Below, in pieces: positions 36,670-43,729 of a DNA stretch of 52,596 bases. The notes beneath the pieces are model-generated. The model searched no databases. It was not told the DNA's origin and saw only the letters and a list, made by a program, of their open reading frames with translations. The translations under genes were made by a program, and so were the position numbers. Every line of letters begins with the position of its first letter. The stretch's first letter is position 1. Source of the stretch: Gammaproteobacteria bacterium (lineage in GTDB: Bacteria; Pseudomonadota; Gammaproteobacteria; Steroidobacterales; Steroidobacteraceae); the NCBI GenBank assembly GCA_009926865.1, contig RFOD01000011.1, positions 1 to 52,596 of the forward strand, read 5' to 3'.

Positions 36670-37214
36670 TTCAATTATTGACCTTGCAAGCCTTTGAGCC
36701 GACGGTAGGATCCGGATCGGTAAGGCTGCAGCGCAGCGCCGATCTGTGGCAAGTGGAGTATGCGCTGGATTTGGCGGGACGCACCTTGCAGTCAGTGACG
36801 CGCAAGTGGCGGCCGCGAGCTAGTCGTGTGGATGATCTTTGGCGAGCGAGTTGTTGTGAGCTGTTCTTGGCGAAGAGTGATGCCCCGCAATATTTGGAGT
36901 TCAACTTTTCCCCATCGGGCGATTGGGCGGCGTATGCGTTTGAGTCGACTCGATCCGGCCGGCGAGCGCACGTGTGGGAAGGTGCTGCGCCGGAGATTCA
37001 GTATGGTACCCAAGAGAGCATCAACGGGCTGTGGGTGCGGGTACGCTTACCGACGCCGGCTATCAGAGGTTTTGAGACCGGGCTAGTAGGTTTGTCGGCC
37101 ATCACTCACACTGATGAGGGAGTGACGCACTGGGCCTTAGGGCATAGCGGCTCCCAGCCCGACTTTCATTGTCGGGACAACTATGTGGCCTTGGCGGGAG
37201 CCCTCGAAATATGA
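36666..37214 (+). CDS. DOMON-like domain protein
   Basis: A 182-residue single-domain protein with the beta-sandwich pattern of DOMON-like/carbohydrate-binding proteins: VRLQRSADLWQVEYAL, DDLWRASCCELFLAKSD, YLEFNFSPSGDWAAYAFE, and HWALGHSGSQPDFHCRDNYVA at the end. DOMON-like domains bind sugars or haem; which of these applies is unclear. It starts at a GTG in a 4-base overlap with the methyltransferase and ends in an ATGA overlap with namZ, so translation of the three genes is coupled. No signal peptide. Confidence 0.75.
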   Translation: MIQLLTLQAFEPTVGSGSVRLQRSADLWQVEYALDLAGRTLQSVTRKWRPRASRVDDLWRASCCELFLAKSDAPQYLEFNFSPSGDWAAYAFESTRSGRRAHVWEGAAPEIQYGTQESINGLWVRVRLPTPAIRGFETGLVGLSAITHTDEGVTHWALGHSGSQPDFHCRDNYVALAGALEI

Positions 37215-38431
37215 ATTTCGGTCTCGATCGACTTTTGACGGAACCCGCTCTACGCGAGCGATTGCGTGGCCGACGGGTTGCGCTGCTTGGGCACCCTGCC
37301 TCCATGACCCGCGATGGGCGTCATGCACTCGATGTCCTTGCGGAGCTTACGGAATTTGAACTCAGCGCAGCGTTTGGCCCGCAGCATGGCTTACGCGGCG
37401 ATAAGCAGGACAACATGATCGAGTCTGAGGATTTTATTGATCCTCGGCTGGGAATACCGGTGTTTAGTCTGTATGGCCAAACGCGAGTGCCGACTGCACC
37501 GATGCTGTCGCACTGTGACGTTATTTTGGTGGATCTCCAAGATTTGGGGTGTCGGATTTACACCTTCGTGACCACCCTTCGATACCTCCTGGAGGCGGCG
37601 ACCCGAGAGGGGAAGGCCGTATGGGTGCTCGACCGACCGAACCCGATTGGGCGTCCTGTGGAAGGTTTGCGGTTGCAGGAGGGCTGGGAGAGTTTTGTTG
37701 GCGCAGGCCCCATGCCGATGCGTCATGGCCTGACCTTAGGCGAGATGGCTCGTTGGTACGTTCGCGAGTTGAAGCTTGAGGTCGAGCTTGAGGTCATCGA
37801 TTTACAGGGATGGCAACCGAGCCAAGCCCCGGGTTTCGGGTGGCCTTTATTTGAGCGTAGTTGGGTCAATCCCAGTCCCAACGCACCGAATCTGTTTATG
37901 GCCCGAGCCTATGCAGGTACGGTGATGTTGGAGGGCACGACACTCTCTGAGGGGCGGGGGACGACGCGACCGCTCGAGCTTTGGGGTGCGCCGGATCTCG
38001 ATGCGGTGCAGGTGCTCGCCAAAATGCAGGTCTTAGCGCCCGAGTGGTTGAGCGGATGTCGACTACGCGAGTGTTGGTTCGAGCCGACTTTCCACAAATA
38101 TGTGGGCACGCTTTGCCACGGGCTGCAGATCCATACGGACGATACGGCTTACGATCCGCGGTGCTTTCGGCCGTGGCGTTTGATGGCTTTGACCTTTAAA
38201 GCGATTCGCCAGCTTCGGCCTGACTATCCGCTGTGGCGGGACTTCCCTTATGAATACGATACGCGCCTCGCGATTGACGTCATCAATGGCGGACCTCGAT
38301 TGCGCGAATGGGTCGATGATGACAGAGCGCTACCCGCGGACTTAGACGCCCTCGCGTCTGCCGATGAAAGACGCTGGATCGAGACCCTCGCTCATCCTGA
38401 GATGTGGCCATGGTCGATATCGCCCCCGTAG
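37211..38431 (+). CDS. namZ: NamZ-type exo-beta-N-acetylmuramidase (DUF1343)
   Basis: Releases N-acetylmuramic acid from the non-reducing end of peptidoglycan fragments in the characterised Bacillus enzyme. The 406-residue chain shows the DUF1343 pattern: RVALLGHPASMTRDGRH, AFGPQHGLRGDKQDNM, PVFSLYGQTRVPT, ILVDLQDLGCRIYTF, VLDRPNPIGR, PMRHGLTLGEMA, and YAGTVMLEGTTLSEGRGTTRP. No signal peptide was seen at the chosen start, suggesting cytoplasmic action on imported muropeptides. Start at the ATG at 37211, which forms an ATGA overlap with the preceding gene; an upstream in-frame start would overlap by 46 bases. Confidence 0.9.
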   Translation: MNFGLDRLLTEPALRERLRGRRVALLGHPASMTRDGRHALDVLAELTEFELSAAFGPQHGLRGDKQDNMIESEDFIDPRLGIPVFSLYGQTRVPTAPMLSHCDVILVDLQDLGCRIYTFVTTLRYLLEAATREGKAVWVLDRPNPIGRPVEGLRLQEGWESFVGAGPMPMRHGLTLGEMARWYVRELKLEVELEVIDLQGWQPSQAPGFGWPLFERSWVNPSPNAPNLFMARAYAGTVMLEGTTLSEGRGTTRPLELWGAPDLDAVQVLAKMQVLAPEWLSGCRLRECWFEPTFHKYVGTLCHGLQIHTDDTAYDPRCFRPWRLMALTFKAIRQLRPDYPLWRDFPYEYDTRLAIDVINGGPRLREWVDDDRALPADLDALASADERRWIETLAHPEMWPWSISPP

Positions 38432-38538
38432 TTTTCCTGAGCGCGCTGCGTAGTGACCCCAATGGGCACCACGCGACGCTCGGTGCACGCTAACTCTTCC
38501 CTGTTTTTGAGGCCCACGATGGGCGATGAGGAAGAATC

Positions 38539-38754
38539 ATGGCGAGTGCGACGAGTGAAAAATTGGCAGATGACCTGCGACGAGTGGCGAGTGATGCGGA
38601 GACGCTGTGGCGCGAGACTCGGCATGTGGCCGGCGATCGGGCTCGGTTGGTGGCCGAAGACGCCAATAATTATATGCATCGACATCCCTGGTCGTCCGCA
38701 GCCATGGCGGCGGGGGCCGGCATTCTGATCGGCATGCTATTGGGGCGCCGTTGA
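38539..38754 (+). CDS. ElaB/YqjD-family (DUF883) membrane-anchored protein
   Basis: A 71-residue protein: an amphipathic helical N-terminus (SEKLADDLRRVASDAETLWRET) followed by the C-terminal hydrophobic anchor HPWSSAAMAAGAGILIGMLLGRR typical of DUF883. In E. coli YqjD is an inner-membrane protein that binds ribosomes in stationary phase. A GAGGAAG Shine-Dalgarno precedes the ATG. It overlaps the next gene by 4 bases, mirroring the yqjD-yqjE arrangement. Confidence 0.85.
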   Translation: MASATSEKLADDLRRVASDAETLWRETRHVAGDRARLVAEDANNYMHRHPWSSAAMAAGAGILIGMLLGRR

Positions 38755-39065
38755 TTGCAATTTTGCGTGCGCTCGGGGCCGCGCTGCTCGATGTGGTGAA
38801 AGCGCAGCTTGCGAACCTCACCACGGGCTGGGCGGCAGAACTCGAGCGTGCGGTCCGATTACTTTATTGGATCGGCGTCAGTCTGATTTTTCTGCTCTTC
38901 GCGGGGACTTTATTGACCACCGCACTTTTGATGGCGTTATGGGAGCAGAGAATCTGGGTGGCAGCCGCACTCGCGGTCATCGCCTTTGGGTTATGGGCGT
39001 GGTCTTTTTGGCGCTGGCAAGGTCTATTGCATCGCGCGCCTCGGCGGCCACCGCCGATCTTTTGA
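38751..39065 (+). CDS. YqjE-family (phage-holin-like) membrane protein
   Basis: A 104-residue protein with two hydrophobic helices (about residues 38-60 and 67-90), an N-terminal amphipathic segment and a basic, Pro-rich tail ending RAPRRPPPIF. Size, topology and the 4-base overlap with the DUF883 gene (TTG start in TTGA) support a YqjE assignment. Function is unknown; linked to YqjD in many proteobacteria. Confidence 0.75.
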   Translation: MIAILRALGAALLDVVKAQLANLTTGWAAELERAVRLLYWIGVSLIFLLFAGTLLTTALLMALWEQRIWVAAALAVIAFGLWAWSFWRWQGLLHRAPRRPPPIF

Positions 39066-39069
39066 TCTA

Positions 39070-39097
39070 CGGACGGCTCCCCGAAAGGAGCCGTCCG
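39070..39097. other. GC-rich hairpin between convergent genes
   Basis: A perfect 11-bp stem (CGGACGGCTCC and GGAGCCGTCCG) with a CCGAAA loop between two convergent genes. There is no U run on either side, so it may be a weak terminator or an mRNA 3'-end protector. Confidence 0.5.
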
Positions 39098-39113
39098 CAT
39101 GACCTGCTATCGC

Positions 39114-39422
39114 TTACTTTTTCTTGGCGACAACGAGGCGACGTCCACGGTTGGACTTCGCCATACGCAGCGACAGGCGCATCGCAAACGCCTTGAAGGT
39201 CACCGCAGCCACTGAGCGATTCAGTGCCTTAGCGATCTTCGGCGTGGACATTTTGCCCGCCATTTGCTTCAGCTTCTTCTCGTCAGCCGGAGTCCACGGA
39301 TTCACGTTCCGTGCGGACTTCTTGCTGCGAGCCGGTGCTGCTTTGGCCTTTGCCTTGGTTTTGACTTTCGCCTTCACCTTAGCCTTCGGAGCCGCTTTCT
39401 TACCAGTTTTTTTGCTAGCCAT
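39114..39422 (-). CDS. Histone H1-like protein with a Myb/SANT-like helix-turn-helix
   Basis: A 102-residue basic protein. Residues 1-40 are a Lys/Ala/Pro-rich tail (KKAAPKAKVKAKVKTKAKAK) like histone H1/AlgP. Residues about 41-85 form a small SANT/Myb-like domain (NPWTPADEKKLKQMAGKMS then TPKIAKALNRSVAAV), with a basic end RRLVVAKKK. This suggests a nucleoid-associated protein that combines non-specific tail binding with a folded DNA-binding module. Preceded by AAGGG; monocistronic. Confidence 0.78.
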   Translation of the reverse strand: MASKKTGKKAAPKAKVKAKVKTKAKAKAAPARSKKSARNVNPWTPADEKKLKQMAGKMSTPKIAKALNRSVAAVTFKAFAMRLSLRMAKSNRGRRLVVAKKK

Positions 39423-39497
39423 AATTTAAAACCCTTCTTTGAGACGCGCGTATTCTAGTCATAAATTGCGTCAATGAATATCGTACTTTTGTGCGGC

Positions 39498-40235
39498 TTA
39501 TCGCTCAGGGGGTAATTTTTGCATCGGTTCGGGGTCTTGATAGCCCGTCTGACGGTCAAGTTTTTGATGTAAAGCCAGGGTTTGTTGCTCTAATTGAAGC
39601 CTCAAAGCCTCTATTTGCTCCCCATCCATTTTTGAGGGCACCTCAATTGGCATCCCAATGCCAACCGATACTTGAGCGCCCCACTTTGGGATCACCGTAC
39701 GATCCCAAGAGGCATTCCAGCGCCAACATTTTTGTGTTGATGCCGCGACCGGCAGAATCACGCTACCGGTTTTTTGGGCGAGAGTCAGGGTGCCAAGCTG
39801 AGCGACCCCGCGTGGACCCCGTGAGCCATCAATAGCGAGACAGGAGTTCAAGCCGCGCTCCTCTCGCTGCGCTTTGATCATCTCGACTAACGCGCGCGCA
39901 CCCCCTTTGCCTGATGAGCCGCGCGCGACGCGAAATCCAAGGCCTTCCTCGATGCGAGCCATGGCCTCGCCATCGCGGCTTTGCGAGCACATTAGGATCC
40001 AGCGCCCTTGCTCGGTGAGGCTAAAAAAATGCAGTAACGCGAAGGTGCGCGAGTGCAAAAACGCGCCAACAATCGGCCGACGATCAGCGATTAAGTCGCG
40101 CAAGCGCTCAATATTTGATGTCTCGTACTCCCAGCTACGACCCAGCGCGCGATAAGCCCGCCAGCCAATGGGAGGCAAAATTTTGTGCAGAAAGAATCTT
40201 CGTACCGGCTTACGTGGCCGCACGGGGTCAGTCAT
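39498..40235 (-). CDS. DUF374-type lysophospholipid acyltransferase family protein
   Basis: A 245-residue protein starting at MTDPVRP (ATG 40235), overlapping the end of the HMG-CoA reductase gene by 8 bases. It follows the DUF374/LPLAT pattern: PIVGAFLHSRTFALLHF (an H-x-x-x-F variant of the acyltransferase box), ARGSSGKGGARALVEMI, the CLAIDGSRGPRGVAQLGTL segment and SVILPVAAST. Acyltransferases of this group modify lipid A or other lipids at the inner membrane. A longer frame to 40445 would overlap HMGR by over 200 bases and is rejected. Confidence 0.83.
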   Translation of the reverse strand: MTDPVRPRKPVRRFFLHKILPPIGWRAYRALGRSWEYETSNIERLRDLIADRRPIVGAFLHSRTFALLHFFSLTEQGRWILMCSQSRDGEAMARIEEGLGFRVARGSSGKGGARALVEMIKAQREERGLNSCLAIDGSRGPRGVAQLGTLTLAQKTGSVILPVAASTQKCWRWNASWDRTVIPKWGAQVSVGIGMPIEVPSKMDGEQIEALRLQLEQQTLALHQKLDRQTGYQDPEPMQKLPPER

Positions 40236-41433
40236 TGGTACCGCGACCTTTGCGGCCTCCGCTGGCGTGGGCGTCGGCAAAGGCACCGCTTGCCATGGCA
40301 CCGACCACAGCAAGTTCGCCCGCCAAGGAAACCACCGCGCAAATTTCCGCCAACTTAGCTGCGCTACCGGGACCTCGGCAGCCGAGCATGGCGAGACTCT
40401 CGCGCGCCGTCGGTAGAAATGTGCCGCCACCGACGGTACCGACAATTAAATTGGGCATGGTGACCGCTGCATACAGATCGCCGTCGGCCGTGAGTTCAAT
40501 ACGGGTGATCGAGGTCGTGGCTTCCGAGACGCAGGCGACATCTTGGCCACAAGCAATAAATAGCGCGGCGAGGGCATTGGCCACATTACCTTGAAGACCG
40601 ACAGCGCCCGTTTGCGCAGCGCCCACGGTCGCCTGATTCCAGCATCGAGCCATTGCGGCGGCATCCGCGCGCCAATACCGACCGATGGTTCGGCTGGGGA
40701 TGACGACCTCAGCTGAGGCATTGCGCCCGCGTGCGCCCAGAAAGGCCTGCGCCGAGGCGCGTTTATCACCTGAAAGCACCGACTCCACAAGCCAACTGGT
40801 TGGCGCGATCGGCATCTCGGGCAGTAAGGCATGACAGACTGCTTGGGTGGCCGAGGTCACCATATTTTGACCCGCGGCCTCGCCGGTCAAATATTCGAGC
40901 ATCATGTACACCGTATTGCCGACCACGGAGGTCTTAGCGCTTTGCAAGCGAGCGTAGCGCGAGGTAGAGGCCGCAGCCTCCTGCATGATCGTTAGGCGCG
41001 AAGACAACCACGCGGCGACGGCGGTGGCGCTAGTGACATCTTTGAAGGTGAAGCAGGGTGCGCGACCGACGAGCTGGCGCGTGCAGGCCGCTCGAGCGCC
41101 CCCGCAGCGATTGATCACATTAAAGGCGTGCTGGAAGGACGCGACCAATGTGCCTTCTGTGGTCGCAAGCGGGACCCAAAATTCGCCTTGCGCAAACTGC
41201 CCATCAATACGCACGGGCCCCGCCACGCCGAGCGGGATCTGCGCAAAACCAATGAAACCTTCGATACTGCCGGCAAGCTGAGCGGGATCTGGGGGCGCAG
41301 CGACGCCACTGATGGCATCTAACTGAAACCCATGTTCGCGCAGTCGTTCGCGACGCAAATCGCGCGCTTCACTGGACGCATCGGTGGTGGCGGGCAGCCG
41401 GCGTAAGCCGGCGCTCGGTCGCGAGTCATTCAT
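40228..41433 (-). CDS. Class I HMG-CoA reductase
   Basis: Reduces HMG-CoA to mevalonate with NADPH. The 401-residue protein carries the class I motifs IGFAQIPLGVAGP, LATTEGTLVAS, AGQNMVTSA, SGDKRASAQ, GQDVACVSEATTS, and VGTVGGGTFLP. The catalytic residues line up with the human enzyme: Glu93 (E559), Lys224 (K691), Asp298 (D767) and His389 (H866). It has no membrane anchor. Start at ATG 41433; an in-frame TTG at 41469 is less likely. No other mevalonate genes are in the window. The 8-base overlap with the acyltransferase suggests a shared transcript. Confidence 0.9.
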   Translation of the reverse strand: MNDSRPSAGLRRLPATTDASSEARDLRRERLREHGFQLDAISGVAAPPDPAQLAGSIEGFIGFAQIPLGVAGPVRIDGQFAQGEFWVPLATTEGTLVASFQHAFNVINRCGGARAACTRQLVGRAPCFTFKDVTSATAVAAWLSSRLTIMQEAAASTSRYARLQSAKTSVVGNTVYMMLEYLTGEAAGQNMVTSATQAVCHALLPEMPIAPTSWLVESVLSGDKRASAQAFLGARGRNASAEVVIPSRTIGRYWRADAAAMARCWNQATVGAAQTGAVGLQGNVANALAALFIACGQDVACVSEATTSITRIELTADGDLYAAVTMPNLIVGTVGGGTFLPTARESLAMLGCRGPGSAAKLAEICAVVSLAGELAVVGAMASGAFADAHASGGRKGRGTND

Positions 41434-41481
41434 TGCGCCAATTGTGAGCGGGCGCGGCGTGGCGAGCAACCCGCGCGTCGC

Positions 41482-42240
41482 TTAGCGCAACGCTGCTTGT
41501 GCCGCGGGGTTCAACATCAATTCGCGTAAGGATTCGGGGGCGATCAGGTGGCAGTAATGGTTCCCGCGAAAAGTTTCGGGCATGATTTTCCAACGCCAAT
41601 CATCCCAGCCCGCAAATAACGTCACCGCTCGCAGGTGTAAGCGCCGATCAGCGCCGAGGTAGGCCTCAGCCGGAGCTGGTACCCAGCTTGCCCCGGTCAT
41701 GTAGGCGAGATCGGCATCTAACATCAATCGACTCGGTGGGTGCGGAGCCGCCGCGCGCTCCTCGGGGCTTGCTTGACGCCAAATCGCCAGCGCCATCGCC
41801 CGGTGGACATCGCGGCAGCTTCGATCGGCTCGGCGAGGGTCGCGCAGAGCGGGCGTGACGGTCGGTCCATGAATCGCTCGCAAGTGATCGGCGCTTTTGG
41901 TCTTGCAGGAGATTTGCGTGAGACCCCATTTACCGTTCGGATTCAAAAATTGATGTGTGATTAACGGGTCTGCTTGCGGTTTGGATAGCTTGAACGCGTC
42001 ATAGTCCGGCTCGATGACATTGGTGATCGCAAGCTCCGTGGGGACCAGGAGTTGTTGAACCTCCGCGCAGAATTGGGGGTGTGACTCCGTGAGCCCCATG
42101 GATGATGAGGTCTGCTGAGAGGACTCATTCGCCGAAGCAATACCTACCCCGATGACAGCCCCAAGCACGGTCAGCCCCAAGACTCGGAGTCCGGTCCGAC
42201 CTCTCTTAATGGCGAGGTTCTGAGCATCATGTACGGTCAT
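41482..42240 (-). CDS. Exported protein of unknown function
   Basis: A 252-residue protein from the ATG at 42240 (MTVHDAQ), with an N-terminal hydrophobic segment (GLRVLGLTVLGAVIGVGIASA) serving as signal peptide or anchor. I do not recognise the mature domain. It contains FCAEVQQLLVPTELAITNVIEPDYDAF, a pair of cysteines (QISCKTK and RSCRDVH) and a closing segment FAGWDDWRWKIMPETFRGNHYCH. No catalytic motif is evident. Divergent from the CPXCG protein gene; 48 bases upstream of HMGR and possibly cotranscribed with it. Confidence 0.6.
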   Translation of the reverse strand: MTVHDAQNLAIKRGRTGLRVLGLTVLGAVIGVGIASANESSQQTSSSMGLTESHPQFCAEVQQLLVPTELAITNVIEPDYDAFKLSKPQADPLITHQFLNPNGKWGLTQISCKTKSADHLRAIHGPTVTPALRDPRRADRSCRDVHRAMALAIWRQASPEERAAAPHPPSRLMLDADLAYMTGASWVPAPAEAYLGADRRLHLRAVTLFAGWDDWRWKIMPETFRGNHYCHLIAPESLRELMLNPAAQAALR

Positions 42241-42344
42241 CAATATCGTCCGCTTTGCGCGCCTCCGACGGGTAGAGTCTGAATGTTTGGTGCTCGCATC
42301 AGCGTGCGACGCTATCATTGAATACATCGTCATTGGAGGGGTGC

Positions 42345-42653
42345 GTGAGTCGCTCTGCGGTCGATCAACTCAAAAGTTCAGCGTTGGCGCTCGATGAGGC
42401 CTCTATTGATCGTTTGTACGGTCTTGAGCCCGTCTTTGAGCCTGATCAAAGCGAAGCCTATGGAGAACTCGGCGTATTCGTGGAGCTACCATGCCCGTGG
42501 TGTGGTGAGATTTATGGCTCCATGCTGGATTTGACGGATGCCTCTCGCTGTTACATCGAAGATTGCCAGGTCTGTTGCCGACCCATTGAGGTGACTCTGC
42601 AGGTCGATGAGGATGGTGTGTTCAGATCGCTCTCGACCCGTCAGGCACAGTAA
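42345..42653 (+). CDS. CPXCG-motif cysteine-rich zinc-ribbon protein
   Basis: A 102-residue protein whose C-terminal 60 residues hold two Cys pairs: CPWCGE near residue 49 and CQVCCRP near residue 76, the layout of the CPXCG family, presumed to bind zinc. The N-terminus is acidic and flexible. The start is set at the GTG at 42345 because GGAGG lies five bases before it; an in-frame TTG at 42318 has no ribosome-binding site. Function unknown. Confidence 0.82.
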   Translation: MSRSAVDQLKSSALALDEASIDRLYGLEPVFEPDQSEAYGELGVFVELPCPWCGEIYGSMLDLTDASRCYIEDCQVCCRPIEVTLQVDEDGVFRSLSTRQAQ

Positions 42654-42665
42654 ATCAAGCGAGAC

Positions 42666-42693
42666 GGTAAATTAAGTCAGGTAAATTAAGCCA
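42666..42693. repeat. Tandem 14-bp repeat between convergent genes
   Basis: GGTAAATTAAGTCA is followed directly by GGTAAATTAAGCCA; degenerate copies flank it (AGTAAATCAAGCGA at 42649 and GGGTAAATAGATCA from 42694). It runs into the 3' end of the nhaR-like gene. Confidence 0.75.
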
Positions 42694-43591
42694 GGGTAAA
42701 TAGATCACTGCGGGCGCGCTCGGTGATCATGGCAACAGCGGGATGCTTGATTCGACGTTCGGTGGAAATCGCATAGAACCGCGCTTTGATATCGGTGATC
42801 GTCCCCACATGCTCAAGGACGAACTGCTCACGAATCTCCTTCTCAATGGCTAAAGGCGCGGCAAAAACGCCAACACCATATTGAGCAAAAGTTTTAGTCA
42901 GTGCGGTATCGTCCAGTTCCGCCACGATATGCGGCGCGAGACCTTGTGAGGTCAGCCACTCATCGAGGACCCGTCGATTGGCACTGCGATCGGTCGGCAC
43001 AATCATGGGAGCGCCGTGCAGGCTCTGTGGAAAATGTGGGCGTAGCGATTTGGCGAGTTGGCGCGTGGCAAAGAAACCGAGTTCCGATTCGCCGAGCAGG
43101 TGGCTGAACGCTTTGATTGCGGCATTCTGCGGCAGTGCACTGGTTGAGAGCACGAGATCCAAGCGATGCGCTGCAAGTTCGGCAAGTAAGGGCTGCAGCG
43201 GGCTCTCATGACAGATGAGGTGAAAATCCGCCTCTTTTTGCAGCAGCGGGGCCAAGATTCGCCAAGTAACCAGTTTTGGAACCGAGTCGGCGACACCGAT
43301 GGTGACCGAGCGTTGGCCCTGCGATCGCGCACCGCGCAGCACGCTGCGTAGTTCCAGGCCTTTGGTGAAAATCTCCTCCGCGTATGAATACGTGATGCGG
43401 CCGAGGTCCGTAGGTACGAGATTTCTTCCTCGTTTCTCTAAGAGCGCGCCCTGTACTTGCGCCTCTAATTGTTTGATCTGGCTGCTGAGCGTCTGCGGCG
43501 TCAGGTGCAGGCTGGCCGCCGCCGCGCTCACGCTGCCTTCACGAACAACCGTCCAAAAATAAAGCAGATGGGTGTAATTGAGGTGGCGCAT
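42686..43591 (-). CDS. nhaR: NhaR-like LysR-family transcriptional activator
   Basis: A 301-residue LysR regulator resembling E. coli NhaR, which activates Na+/H+ antiporter and surface genes under sodium and alkaline stress. The winged helix is MRHLNYTHLLYFWTVVREGS then AAAASLHLTPQTLSSQIKQLE. The effector domain shows VTIGVADSVPKLVTWRIL, LDLVLSTSAL and AELDDTALTKTFAQYGVGVFAAP, matching NhaR's equivalent VGVADALSKRLV and GEFDDAALMKAF. No nhaA is next to it; the Mrp-type cluster is 23 kb away. Divergent from the methyltransferase, with repeats in the shared region. Confidence 0.87.
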   Translation of the reverse strand: MRHLNYTHLLYFWTVVREGSVSAAAASLHLTPQTLSSQIKQLEAQVQGALLEKRGRNLVPTDLGRITYSYAEEIFTKGLELRSVLRGARSQGQRSVTIGVADSVPKLVTWRILAPLLQKEADFHLICHESPLQPLLAELAAHRLDLVLSTSALPQNAAIKAFSHLLGESELGFFATRQLAKSLRPHFPQSLHGAPMIVPTDRSANRRVLDEWLTSQGLAPHIVAELDDTALTKTFAQYGVGVFAAPLAIEKEIREQFVLEHVGTITDIKARFYAISTERRIKHPAVAMITERARSDLFTLA

Positions 43592-43665
43592 GAGGGCTTT
43601 GGAACGAGATTGGGATCAGGTGGCTGACAGAGCGTTGTGGGGTCAGGAGGTTTTCATTTCGAAAA

Positions 43666-43696
43666 AATCGAATTAAATCTATCAAATAATCGAATT
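43666..43696. promoter_or_regulatory. AATCGAATT direct repeats in the nhaR-methyltransferase intergenic region
   Basis: Two identical 9-mers AATCGAATT begin at 43666 and 43688, 22 bases apart (about two helical turns), in an AT-rich stretch between divergent genes. A third related box TTCGAA lies at 43658. The placement suits a LysR-type operator. Confidence 0.5.
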
Positions 43697-43729
43697 TGCC
43701 GAAACATAAGGCGGCGGTAAGGTGGCGTG

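Noticed and set aside
37169-37210. Upstream start for NamZ
   Set aside because: It would overlap the DOMON-like gene by 46 bases, and the ATG at 37211 forms the ATGA overlap used elsewhere in the same operon.
39070-39097. Intrinsic terminator between the YqjE-like and H1-like genes
   Set aside because: The hairpin is strong but lacks a U run on either strand, so it is listed only as a hairpin.
40228-41433. HMG-CoA reductase lacking its catalytic histidine
   Set aside because: The position matching the AAGH histidine (human His861) is Ala, but the catalytic His866 equivalent (in FADAH) is present.
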